The translations under genes and the position numbers were made by a program. Shown here piece after piece: positions 18,108 to 25,942 of a stretch of 64,000 nt of DNA (the stretch's first letter is position 1; each line of letters opens with the position of its first letter). The stretch covers positions 1 through 64,000 of the forward strand of contig CACXNA010000002.1 of the NCBI GenBank assembly GCA_902768985.1. Direction: 5' to 3'. Source of the DNA: an uncultured Bacteroidia bacterium (lineage in GTDB: Bacteria; Bacteroidota; Bacteroidia; Bacteroidales; UBA932). Under the pieces are notes generated by a model, which did not search any database, was not told the DNA's origin, and saw nothing but the letters and a program-made list of their open reading frames with translations.

Positions 18108-18911
18108 ATGAATTCCAGACTGCGCGTCGGCAAGACCTACTTATCGCAACTGCTTTATATCCTGCTCGTTCCGGCATTTTTCGTCGGTTTCAGCTTCCTC
18201 TACGACCCCTTCGGCATGAAGGAGTACTATCAGGTGGGCGGGATGAGCTTCGGATTCCACTTCGTCATGCTCGCCACCATCCTGATGGCCGTCCTGGCGC
18301 TCACGCGCCTGGTCTTCAGCGCCCTCTACAAGCACATCCCCTTCCTGTGGTGGCACTACATCATCTGGTGCGTCGGTGAGGTGTTCGTCTACTCCTTCTT
18401 CATGGCGCTCTACACGACGCTCTTCAAGGGCAGCGGCTACAACTACTTCGCCGTCCTCTCCCTTTGCTTCAAGTATGCATACCTTATATTAATATATCCC
18501 TACATGTTCCTGGTCCTGATCCAGATCATCCTCAACAAGGACACGGACCTGAACGCGGAGCCGACCGAGACCCTCGTGAAGTTCTACGACGAGCACAAGC
18601 GCCTCAAGCTCACCATCGACCCGGCGGCGGTCATCTCCATCCAGGCGGACGCCAACTACGTGATCATCCGCTACATGGACGCCGACCGCGTCAAGGAGTT
18701 CATGCTCCGCACCTCGATGAAGAACGTGGAGAGCACCATCGCGCACCACGGCCTCGTGCGCTGCCACCGTTCCTACTTCGTCAATCCCAAGTTCGTCAAG
18801 CTCCTGAGCAAGAACAAGGAGGGCATGATCACGGCCGAGCTCCTGCATCCCGAGGTGCCTTCCATCCCGGTCAGCAAGCAATTCTACAAGAAACTGTCAG
18901 AACTTCTTTAA
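18108..18911 (+). CDS. Membrane-bound LytTR-family transcriptional regulator
   Basis: From MNSRLRVGKTYLSQ the protein has 267 residues: four predicted membrane helices in the first about 145 residues, then a LytTR DNA-binding domain at about 170-267 (AVISIQADANYVIIRYMD, the conserved HGLVRCHRSYFVNP segment). It lacks a receiver domain, so the membrane part probably senses the signal directly. It is a paralogue in architecture of the protein at 51585-52376. It is divergent from an acyl-CoA ligase-fab operon and four bases upstream of a mannose-1-phosphate guanylyltransferase gene. Confidence 0.88.
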   Translation: MNSRLRVGKTYLSQLLYILLVPAFFVGFSFLYDPFGMKEYYQVGGMSFGFHFVMLATILMAVLALTRLVFSALYKHIPFLWWHYIIWCVGEVFVYSFFMALYTTLFKGSGYNYFAVLSLCFKYAYLILIYPYMFLVLIQIILNKDTDLNAEPTETLVKFYDEHKRLKLTIDPAAVISIQADANYVIIRYMDADRVKEFMLRTSMKNVESTIAHHGLVRCHRSYFVNPKFVKLLSKNKEGMITAELLHPEVPSIPVSKQFYKKLSELL

Positions 18912-18915
18912 TCTT

Positions 18916-19776
18916 ATGAAGAACAACCACATAGTTATCATGGCGGGCGGTGTCGGCAGCCGGCTCTACCCCGTCAGCACGCCCGAGCATCCCAAGCAGT
19001 TCCTCGACCTGCTCGGCTGCGGCAAAACCCTGATCCAACTCACCTACGAGCGTTTCCTGCACGTCGACCCCCAGGCGCAGTTCTGGGTGGTCACGTCCGG
19101 CCGCTATACCCATTTCATCCGCGAGCAGCTTCCCGACATCCCCGAGGAGCAGATCCTCGCGGAGCCGGAGGCCCGCAACACGGCCCCCTGCATCGCCTAC
19201 GCCTGCTGGAAGATCCGCCGCAAGGATCCGCAGGCCAACATCGTCGTCACGCCGGCCGACGCCTACGTTCCCGACTGCAAGGCCTTCGCGGCCACGATGC
19301 GCACGGCGCTGGACTTCACGGCCAGCCGCCCCGCCATCGTGTGCGTGGGCATCCAGCCCGCCTCGCCGCACACCGGCTACGGCTACATCCACGCCCCCGG
19401 CGCCTCCGACGGCATCGTCAAGGTGGAGGCGTTCAAGGAGAAACCGGCCCTGGAAGTCGCCGAGCGCTATCTCGCCGACGGCGGCTATTTCTGGAACGCC
19501 GGCATCTTCGTCTGGAACATCGAGACCATCGAGGCCGAGCTGCGCACCCACGCCCCGCAGATCTGCGGCGTGATGGACGAGCTCGCCCCGGCGCTGTACA
19601 CCCCGGCCGAGGAGGCCGAGCTCGCCCGCCTCTTCCCCACCTGCGAGAAGATCTCGATCGACTACGCCGTGATGGAGAAATCCGCCGAGGTTTACATGAT
19701 TCCGGGCCGCTGGGCCTGGAGCGACCTGGGCAGTTTTGAGGCAATCGAGAGAATTACCGGAAAAAAGTTGAAATAA
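18916..19776 (+). CDS. manC: Mannose-1-phosphate guanylyltransferase
   Basis: The 286-residue nucleotidyltransferase starts MKNNHIVIMAGGVGSRLYPVS and carries the GGxGxRLxPxS loop, PKQF, the metal-site segment VVTPADAYV and EKP signature. It makes GDP-mannose from mannose-1-phosphate and GTP for glycan or GDP-fucose synthesis. It lacks the C-terminal cupin (isomerase) domain found in bifunctional ManC/AlgA and is somewhat shorter than typical single-domain forms (about 350 residues), so the C-terminus may be trimmed. It is likely co-transcribed with the LytTR gene. Confidence 0.85.
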   Translation: MKNNHIVIMAGGVGSRLYPVSTPEHPKQFLDLLGCGKTLIQLTYERFLHVDPQAQFWVVTSGRYTHFIREQLPDIPEEQILAEPEARNTAPCIAYACWKIRRKDPQANIVVTPADAYVPDCKAFAATMRTALDFTASRPAIVCVGIQPASPHTGYGYIHAPGASDGIVKVEAFKEKPALEVAERYLADGGYFWNAGIFVWNIETIEAELRTHAPQICGVMDELAPALYTPAEEAELARLFPTCEKISIDYAVMEKSAEVYMIPGRWAWSDLGSFEAIERITGKKLK

Positions 19777-19801
19777 ATTTGGAGAATTCCAAAGAAAGAG
19801 A

Positions 19802-19809
19802 TACCTTTG
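19802..19809 (+). promoter_or_regulatory. -7 box TACCTTTG for the tRNA pair
   Basis: Exact TAnnTTTG match 17 bases before the first tRNA. Confidence 0.7.
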
Positions 19810-19825
19810 CAATCCCAAAACGGAG

Positions 19826-19898
19826 GACTCGTTAGCTCAGTTGGTAGAGCACAACACTTTTAATGTTGGGGTCTCGGGTTCGAGCCCCGAACGGGTCA
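19826..19898 (+). tRNA. tRNA-Lys (anticodon TTT)
   Basis: A complete cloverleaf: acceptor stem GACTCGT/ACGGGTC, D stem GCTC/GAGC, anticodon stem CAACA/TGTTG with loop CTTTTAA (anticodon TTT), and T arm CGGGTTCGAGCCCCG. CCA is not encoded. The discriminator base is A. Confidence 0.95.
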
Positions 19899-19930
19899 CA
19901 AGAGTGAACGAGCTTTCGTTTGACAATATT

Positions 19931-20003
19931 GCTTCCTTAGCTCAGTTGGTAGAGCACCTGACTCTTAATCAGGGTGTCTAGGGTTCGAGCCCCTAAGGGA
20001 GCA
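19931..20003 (+). tRNA. tRNA-Lys (anticodon CTT)
   Basis: Acceptor stem GCTTCCT/AGGGAGC, anticodon stem CCTGA/TCAGG with loop CTCTTAA (anticodon CTT), T arm TAGGGTTCGAGCCCCTA. CCA is not encoded. It follows the TTT isoacceptor by 32 bases and both are probably one transcript. Confidence 0.95.
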
Positions 20004-20006
20004 CGC

Positions 20007-20036
20007 AAGCGCCTCAGCATACGCTGGGGCGCTTTT
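20007..20036 (+). terminator. Terminator after tRNA-Lys pair
   Basis: GCGCCTCAGC and GCTGGGGCGC form a 10-bp stem with an ATAC loop, flanked by AA and TTTT. Confidence 0.85.
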
Positions 20037-20141
20037 GCGTGCTCCCGGTCCCCGATTGTCGCTCCCGGTGCGAAAGGGACGGGCGCGACAATTTTTGTGC
20101 AAGACTTCCTAGAAAAGTTTTGCACTCTGCCATCAAAACAC

Positions 20142-20149
20142 TATCTTAG
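20142..20149 (+). promoter_or_regulatory. -7-like box TATCTTAG for L-galactose plus-strand operon
   Basis: One mismatch to TAnnTTTG, about 35 bases before the ATG at 20185. Confidence 0.45.
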
Positions 20150-20184
20150 CAGAAGGTGTTGAATCGCAGCACAAGAGACACTTT

Positions 20185-21108
20185 ATGCAGACGGAAGAAT
20201 TCATGACAATAATCGATGCACATTCGCATCTTTGGCTGAAGCAGGACACCATCGTTGATGGCAAGCCCGTAAAGACCCTGCATAACGGACGGTCCGATTT
20301 CTTCGGGGAGGAAGTCCAGATGCTGCCGCCATTCATGATCGACGGCCGCAATTCCGCCGAGGTCTTTCTTTCCAATATGGATTACGCCAGAGTCTCCGGC
20401 GCCGTTGTCGTCCAGGAATTCATCGATGGCATTCAGAACGAATATCTCCAGGAAGTCGCCGCCCTCTACCCTGACAGGTTCAAAGTGTGCGCGATGTGCG
20501 ACTTCAACAAAGAAGGCTTTCTCAGAAGCGCCTGCGAGCTGATCGGCAGCAAACGTTTTCAGGGCGTTGCGATTCCCGGTCACAGATTGCACGGCAGCCT
20601 CACATCCGACGAAATGATGCAGATGTTCGCCGAGATGCAGAAGAAAGGCATGTTCCTCTCCCTCTGCCTGCACGAAGACAATCACCAGATCCCGGAAGTC
20701 AAGGAAATCGCCCGGGAATTCCCCTCATTGAAAATCGCGATAGGGCACTTCGGGATGGTGACGACACCAGGTTGGCTGGAACAGATAAAACTGGCCCTCT
20801 GCGAGAACATATATATCGAGTCGGGAGGTATTACCTGGCTGTTCAACAGCGAGTTCTATCCCTTCGAAGGAGCAGTACGCGCCATTCGCGAAGCGGCGGA
20901 TCTTGTCGGCATCGACAAGCTGATGTGGGGCTCCGACTATCCGCGCACAATCACCGCCATAACATACAGGATGTCATACGATTTCATCCGTAAGACAAAA
21001 CACTTGAGTGAAGAAGAGAAGGCCGCGTTCCTCGGCTTGAACGCGAAGCGATTTTATGGTTTTGCGGACTTCCCTGCTCTACCATACATTAAAAACATGT
21101 CAGAATAA
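20185..21108 (+). CDS. Amidohydrolase-family lactonase, probable L-galactono-1,5-lactonase
   Basis: The 307-residue protein is an amidohydrolase_2-type TIM-barrel hydrolase (COG3618-like). Metal and active-site motifs are IIDAHSHLW at the N-terminus, AIGHFG in the middle and GSDYPR near the C-terminus. Enzymes of this group hydrolyse sugar lactones. Its neighbours (FucP permease, Zn dehydrogenase, aldo-keto reductase, UxaB, UxaA) match the L-galactose pathway described in Bacteroides vulgatus, where such a protein opens L-galactono-lactone. An alternative start at 20203 (MTIIDAHSHLW) would remove six residues. L-fuconolactonase activity is the main alternative. Confidence 0.8.
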   Translation: MQTEEFMTIIDAHSHLWLKQDTIVDGKPVKTLHNGRSDFFGEEVQMLPPFMIDGRNSAEVFLSNMDYARVSGAVVVQEFIDGIQNEYLQEVAALYPDRFKVCAMCDFNKEGFLRSACELIGSKRFQGVAIPGHRLHGSLTSDEMMQMFAEMQKKGMFLSLCLHEDNHQIPEVKEIAREFPSLKIAIGHFGMVTTPGWLEQIKLALCENIYIESGGITWLFNSEFYPFEGAVRAIREAADLVGIDKLMWGSDYPRTITAITYRMSYDFIRKTKHLSEEEKAAFLGLNAKRFYGFADFPALPYIKNMSE

Positions 21109-22130
21109 TGAAAGCTTTACAGATCAGCGCCCCGGGAGAAGTCAAGGTAATAGACCTGCCCATGCCCTCTGTCGGGAACCAGGAGGTTCTCCTCAAGATG
21201 CGGTACGTAGGTTTCTGCGGATCAGACCTCAACACTTTCCGCGGGATGAATGCCATGGCCAAGCCCCTTGTGATCCCCGGACATGAAGTTTCCGCCACCG
21301 TGGTATCCACAGGGGCGGAAGTCCCGGATTTCATCAAGCAGGGAATGTCCGTCACGGTCAATCCATACACAAACTGCGGTATCTGCCCCTCCTGCAGGAA
21401 CCGCAGGCCCAACGCATGCAGGGACAACCAGACGCTCGGCGTGCAGCGGGACGGCGCGATGCGCGAGTATATGGTCCTGCCCTGGACCAAAATCATCCCT
21501 ACGGAAGGGCTGACGCTGGAAGAGATGGCTCTCATCGAACCTATGAGCGTGGGCTTTCACGCCGTCGGCAGGGCCGAAGTCACTGACAATGACACCGTCA
21601 TGGTGATAGGCTGCGGCATGGTCGGCATGGGGGCCGTGGTCCGTGCGGCGCAAAGAGGAGCCATCGTCATCGCGGCCGACGTCGACGATGACAAACTGGC
21701 CCTTGCCAAGCAGATGGGGGCGGCATATACGGTCAACACACTGAGCCCGGACTATCACGGGCAGCTCATGTCCGTCACCGGCGGGAACGGTCCGGACGTC
21801 GTGATTGAGGCGGTGGGCAGCCCAGTCACTTACAGGCTCGCCGTGGATGAGGTCGCCTTCACCGGAAGAGTGATCTGCATAGGATATTCAAAATCGGAAG
21901 TCTCCTTTGCGACCCGGCTGTTCGTGCAAAAAGAACTGGACATCAGGGGGTCGCGCAACGCCCTTCCCACCGACTTTGAAGCGGTCATCAGGTTCCTGAA
22001 GGCGAACCCGGGAAAGGTGGACGGGATGATCTCCAGAATCGTGACATTCGACACAGCCCAAGAGGCACTGGAAGCCTGGAATGCCGCTCCCGGCAAGGTG
22101 TTCAGGATCCTATTGAAGATGGACGAATAA
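21108..22130 (+). CDS. Zinc-dependent dehydrogenase, probable L-galactonate 5-dehydrogenase
   Basis: The 340-residue medium-chain dehydrogenase has the catalytic zinc cysteine in GFCGSDLN, GHEVS, the four-cysteine structural zinc lobe (CGICPSCRNRRPNAC) and the NAD-binding loop GCGMVGMGA. In the context it should oxidise L-galactonate to D-tagaturonate, the role of LgoD/YjjN in E. coli and of the matching enzyme in B. vulgatus. UxaB and UxaA encoded nearby would take the product on. Its ATG overlaps the stop codon of the lactonase gene (TAATG). Confidence 0.82.
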   Translation: MKALQISAPGEVKVIDLPMPSVGNQEVLLKMRYVGFCGSDLNTFRGMNAMAKPLVIPGHEVSATVVSTGAEVPDFIKQGMSVTVNPYTNCGICPSCRNRRPNACRDNQTLGVQRDGAMREYMVLPWTKIIPTEGLTLEEMALIEPMSVGFHAVGRAEVTDNDTVMVIGCGMVGMGAVVRAAQRGAIVIAADVDDDKLALAKQMGAAYTVNTLSPDYHGQLMSVTGGNGPDVVIEAVGSPVTYRLAVDEVAFTGRVICIGYSKSEVSFATRLFVQKELDIRGSRNALPTDFEAVIRFLKANPGKVDGMISRIVTFDTAQEALEAWNAAPGKVFRILLKMDE

Positions 22131-22150
22131 TTGATTGAAGCGCAGGCTTT

Positions 22151-23464
22151 ATGAAAGACAGCACACACAAAAGTTCGCTCCTGAGCAAGGACGGGGTCAG
22201 TTTGATTCTCCCCTTCATCGTCATCACATCCTGCTTCGCGCTGTGGGGTTTTGCCAACGATATCACCAACCCGATGGTGAAGGCGTTCAGCAAAATCTTC
22301 CGCATGAGCGTGACCGACGGCACACTGGTACAGGTCGCCTTCTACGGAGGATACTTCGCCATGGCCTTCCCGGCCGCCATCTTCATCCGGAAATACTCCT
22401 ATAAAGCCGGCGTCCTTACGGGACTGGGCCTGTATGCGCTTGGCGCTTTCATGTTCATCCCTGCCAAGATGACGGGCAGCTATTACCCGTTCCTTATCGC
22501 CTACTTCATCCTCACATGCGGCCTTTCCTTCCTGGAGACCAGCTGCAATCCGTACATCCTGTCCATGGGATCGGAAGAGACGGCCACACGCCGCCTGAAC
22601 CTTGCACAGGCGTTCAACCCCATCGGATCACTCTGCGGAATGTTCGTGGCCATGAACTTCATCCAGGCAAAGCTGAACCCGATGGACACCGCCGCCCGCG
22701 CGAAGCTTTCCGACGCCGAATTCGAGCTTGTCAAGCAAGCCGACCTGGGTGTGCTGGTAAAGCCTTACGTCATCATAGGAATCGTGATTACCGTGATGTT
22801 CGTGGTGATTCTGCTCACGCGCATGCCCAAAAATGGCGACAACGTGCACACGATGGACTTCTGGGCGACCATCAAGCGAATCTTCGGCATCAGGCAATAT
22901 CGCGAAGGCGTTATCGCACAGTTCTTTTACGTGAGTGCGCAGATCATGTGCTGGACCTTTATCATCCAGTACGGCACAAGAGTATTCATGCTCGAAGGAA
23001 TGGAAGAACAGGCCGCCGAGGTGCTCTCGCAGCGCTACAACATCATAGCCATGGCCATCTTCTGCGCAAGCCGTTTCATCTGCACCTACCTGCTCAAGTA
23101 CATCAAGGCAGGGAAACTGCTGTCCATATTCGCCGCCGCAGCCATCTTCTTCACCCTGGGCGTGATCTTCTTCCAGAACCGCCTGGGACTCTATTCCCTG
23201 GTCGCTGTCAGCGCCTGCATGTCCCTGATGTTCCCGACCATCTACGGAATCGCGCTGGACGGTCTGGGAGACGACGCCAAGTTCGGCGCCGCCGGGCTCA
23301 TCATGGCCATTCTGGGAGGAAGCGTCCTGCCGCCGTTCCAGGCCAGGATCATCGACGTGCCGCACGCCATCATGGGGCTTCCATCGGTCAACATCTCGTT
23401 CATATTGCCGATGATCTGTTTCGCCATTGTGATGGCTTACGGCATCAGGACACGGAAGATTTAA
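22151..23464 (+). CDS. FucP-type sugar:proton symporter (MFS)
   Basis: The 437-residue protein has 12 predicted membrane helices and is a close FucP look-alike. The acidic residues needed in E. coli FucP are present in equivalent motifs: Asp in FANDITNPMV (helix 1) and Glu in SFLETSCNPY (helix 4). E. coli FucP also carries L-galactose. With the surrounding enzymes the most likely substrate here is L-galactose; L-fucose is the alternative. It is the third gene of the plus-strand operon and ends six bases from the convergent aldo-keto reductase gene. Confidence 0.88.
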   Translation: MKDSTHKSSLLSKDGVSLILPFIVITSCFALWGFANDITNPMVKAFSKIFRMSVTDGTLVQVAFYGGYFAMAFPAAIFIRKYSYKAGVLTGLGLYALGAFMFIPAKMTGSYYPFLIAYFILTCGLSFLETSCNPYILSMGSEETATRRLNLAQAFNPIGSLCGMFVAMNFIQAKLNPMDTAARAKLSDAEFELVKQADLGVLVKPYVIIGIVITVMFVVILLTRMPKNGDNVHTMDFWATIKRIFGIRQYREGVIAQFFYVSAQIMCWTFIIQYGTRVFMLEGMEEQAAEVLSQRYNIIAMAIFCASRFICTYLLKYIKAGKLLSIFAAAAIFFTLGVIFFQNRLGLYSLVAVSACMSLMFPTIYGIALDGLGDDAKFGAAGLIMAILGGSVLPPFQARIIDVPHAIMGLPSVNISFILPMICFAIVMAYGIRTRKI

Positions 23465-23469
23465 CCCCG

Positions 23470-24402
23470 TCAGGAGTTCTTCCACCTCACGCGCAACTGG
23501 TCGCCGATGATGCTTTTCACTTCGCGTACCAGTTCCGGATCGGCTTGCTTCCCGGCGATCTCGATATTCTTTCTCACGTTGGCAGGGTTCGCCGAACTGA
23601 ACAGCGTGCTGGCGATATGCGGGCTGCTCAGCGAGTATTGAACGGCCAGCGTTTCAATCGGATATCCCTTCTGCTCGCAGAACTTTGCCGCCCTTGAGCA
23701 TGCCTCCACCAAGGCTTTGGGCGCAGGGTGCCAGTCCGGGACGCCCCTGGACGAAAGCAGGCCCATGGACAGCGGAGACGCGTTTATGATGCCTATTCCG
23801 CGGGATTCGAAGAAATCAAAGTATTCTGTAAGCAGATCGTCGTTCAGACAGTAGTGGCAGAAACAGAGAACCGATTCCACGGTGCCGGGGGCCACATGCT
23901 CGATCACCCATTTGAGATTCTCGGGCTGGAGGTCAGTAATCCCGACATGGCCGACAATCCCCTTTTCGCGCAACTCACAGAGTGCGGGGAGCGTCTCATT
24001 GCAAACAAGGCTGAGGTCCGAGAACTCGATATCGTGGACATTGATGAGATCGATATGGTCAATATTCAAGCGGTCCATACTCTCATACACGCTTTCGACA
24101 GCGCGTTTTGCCGAGTAGTCCCAAATGTTCACGCCGTCCTTGCCATAGCGGCCGACTTTCGTTGAAAGGTAAAACTTGTCTCTCGGTATGTCTTTCAAGG
24201 CCTTTCCAAGCACGGTTTCCGCCTTATAATGGCCATAGTAAGGAGAGACGTCGATGAAGTTGATGCCTCCGTCAACAGCTGCAAAAACAGCCTCGACAGC
24301 CTCGGATTCCTTGATTGTGTGGAAGACCCCGCCGAGCGAAGACGCTCCGAACGACAGCTCGGATATCTCCATTCCCGTATTACCCAATTTGTTGAATTTC
24401 AT
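23470..24402 (-). CDS. Aldo-keto reductase, probable L-galactose 1-dehydrogenase
   Basis: The 310-residue AKR has the catalytic tetrad segments NFIDVSPYYG (Asp, Tyr), STKVGR (Lys) and NVHDIE (His), and begins with FGASSLGGVF, a pattern shared with plant L-galactose dehydrogenases and bacterial L-fucose dehydrogenases. It should oxidise L-galactose at C1 with NAD(P)+ to the 1,5-lactone, the substrate of the hydrolase encoded at 20185. It is the last gene of the minus-strand operon uxaB-uxaA-AKR. Confidence 0.82.
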   Translation of the reverse strand: MKFNKLGNTGMEISELSFGASSLGGVFHTIKESEAVEAVFAAVDGGINFIDVSPYYGHYKAETVLGKALKDIPRDKFYLSTKVGRYGKDGVNIWDYSAKRAVESVYESMDRLNIDHIDLINVHDIEFSDLSLVCNETLPALCELREKGIVGHVGITDLQPENLKWVIEHVAPGTVESVLCFCHYCLNDDLLTEYFDFFESRGIGIINASPLSMGLLSSRGVPDWHPAPKALVEACSRAAKFCEQKGYPIETLAVQYSLSSPHIASTLFSSANPANVRKNIEIAGKQADPELVREVKSIIGDQLRVRWKNS

Positions 24403-24437
24403 ATCTATTCCCTTTATTGATCCGATTTGCGACGGCG

Positions 24438-25931
24438 TTATAGCGTGACGCCCTTTTTGAAGATGGCTATTTCCCGGATTCCATTCTTTTCGCTCTGTAC
24501 AGGCATGCCCTCGGCCACCTGCAGCACGAATTCTATGAACCTCCCGGAAACCGCATCGACAGGCTCATCCTCGGCAATGGTGCCGGCATTGAAATCAATC
24601 CATCCCGGTTTCCTCCTGGCAAGGGTGCTGTTTGAGGAAATCTTCATGGTAGGCACGAAACTTCCGAACGGGGTGCCCCGTCCGGTCGTGAAAAGGACGA
24701 TCTGGCATCCGCTTGCCGCAAGGGCGGTGCTCGCCACGAGGTCGTTGCCCGGAGCGCTGAGGAGATTCAATCCTTTTTTGCTGAGACGCTCTCCGTACAG
24801 GAGCACATCCCGCACGATGCTGCATCCGCATTTCTGGGTACAGCCCAATGATTTCTCTTCGAGCGTGGAGATGCCGCCCGCCTTGTTTCCCGGAGAAGGA
24901 TTCTCGTAAACAGGCTGCTCGTTTTTGATGAAGTATTCCTTGAAGTCGTTGATGAGCCTGACGGTCTTCTCAAAGGTCTCTTGATCCTGACAACGGTTCA
25001 TCAGGATGGTTTCCGCCCCGAACATCTCGGGCACCTCGGTCAGGACCGTCGTTCCTCCCTGAGACACGATCCAGTCGCTGAAACGGCCCAGCAGCGGATT
25101 GGCAGTTATGCCGGAAAGGCCGTCGGAGCCGCCGCATTTAAGGCCTATCTTCAACTCGCCCACCGGGATGTCCGTGCGCTCGTCTTTCGAGCAGACATCA
25201 AAGATGCTGCGTACCAGTTCCAGCCCCACCGCGACTTCATCTCCTTCGATCTTCTGGGTCTCAATGGTCTTTACCCTGGCAGCGTCCACCTCCCCCACCA
25301 ATTCCATAAACGGTCCCAGCTGGTTGTTTTCGCAGCCGAGGGAGACAATCAGCACGCCGCCGGCGTTGGGATGATGGACCATGTCCGCCAGGATGTTCCT
25401 TGTATTCTGGTGGTCATCGCCAAGCTGCGAACAACCGTAGTTATGAGGGAATGCAACGATAGCGTCCACCGAGCCCATGCATCCCGCCTTCTCTTCCCGC
25501 AATTGCTCCGCAATCGCCTGTGCGACTCCGTTCACGCATCCGACCGTGGGAATGATCCAAAGCTGGTTTCTGACACCGGCCTGTCCATCCCGCCTTCTGA
25601 AGCCCTTGAAAGTCCTTGGGGCGCTTGGGCGGATTTCCGTGAGCGCAGGCTCGTAGCTATACTCGAGCAGGCCTTCCAGATTCGTTTTCAAGCAGTTGTG
25701 ATCGATGCACGTGCCAACGGCGACATCACGCGTCACATGGCCTACCGGATATCCGTACTTGATCACGTTATCCCCTTCAGAAAAGTCTTTAAGGGCTATT
25801 TTGTGCCCTGCCGGCACATCTTCTTTCAGGATGACGCTGCCGTCGGACAACTCGATGACAGTACCCGAAGCCAGCGGCTCCAGGGCGACTGCGACATTGT
25901 CAGATGGATTAATCCTGATGTACTTGGACAT
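24438..25931 (-). CDS. uxaA: Altronate dehydratase
   Basis: The 497-residue protein has both family parts: an N-terminal SAF domain (about residues 1-95) and the large UxaA C-terminal domain starting near GFRRRDGQAGVRNQ, with conserved cysteines in IPTVGCVNG, SLGCENNQ and LKCGGSDG that bind metal. UxaA converts D-altronate to 2-keto-3-deoxy-D-gluconate. It follows uxaB by 11 bases. Related UxaA proteins also occur in L-fucose clusters, so substrate choice rests on context; the presence of uxaB favours altronate. Confidence 0.88.
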   Translation of the reverse strand: MSKYIRINPSDNVAVALEPLASGTVIELSDGSVILKEDVPAGHKIALKDFSEGDNVIKYGYPVGHVTRDVAVGTCIDHNCLKTNLEGLLEYSYEPALTEIRPSAPRTFKGFRRRDGQAGVRNQLWIIPTVGCVNGVAQAIAEQLREEKAGCMGSVDAIVAFPHNYGCSQLGDDHQNTRNILADMVHHPNAGGVLIVSLGCENNQLGPFMELVGEVDAARVKTIETQKIEGDEVAVGLELVRSIFDVCSKDERTDIPVGELKIGLKCGGSDGLSGITANPLLGRFSDWIVSQGGTTVLTEVPEMFGAETILMNRCQDQETFEKTVRLINDFKEYFIKNEQPVYENPSPGNKAGGISTLEEKSLGCTQKCGCSIVRDVLLYGERLSKKGLNLLSAPGNDLVASTALAASGCQIVLFTTGRGTPFGSFVPTMKISSNSTLARRKPGWIDFNAGTIAEDEPVDAVSGRFIEFVLQVAEGMPVQSEKNGIREIAIFKKGVTL

Positions 25932-25942
25932 CTGTTCTCCCT

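Noticed and set aside
19826..20003. tRNA-Lys genes as an integration site with an attachment repeat for the L-galactose island.
   Set aside because: No copy of the tRNA 3' end was found around 27.4-27.8 kb and there is no integrase; proximity alone remains suggestive.
20040..20130. Possible small gene or RNA between the tRNA genes and the lactonase gene.
   Set aside because: Only short GCTCCCGGT repeats and low-complexity inverted stretches are seen, with no frame, promoter or convincing structure.
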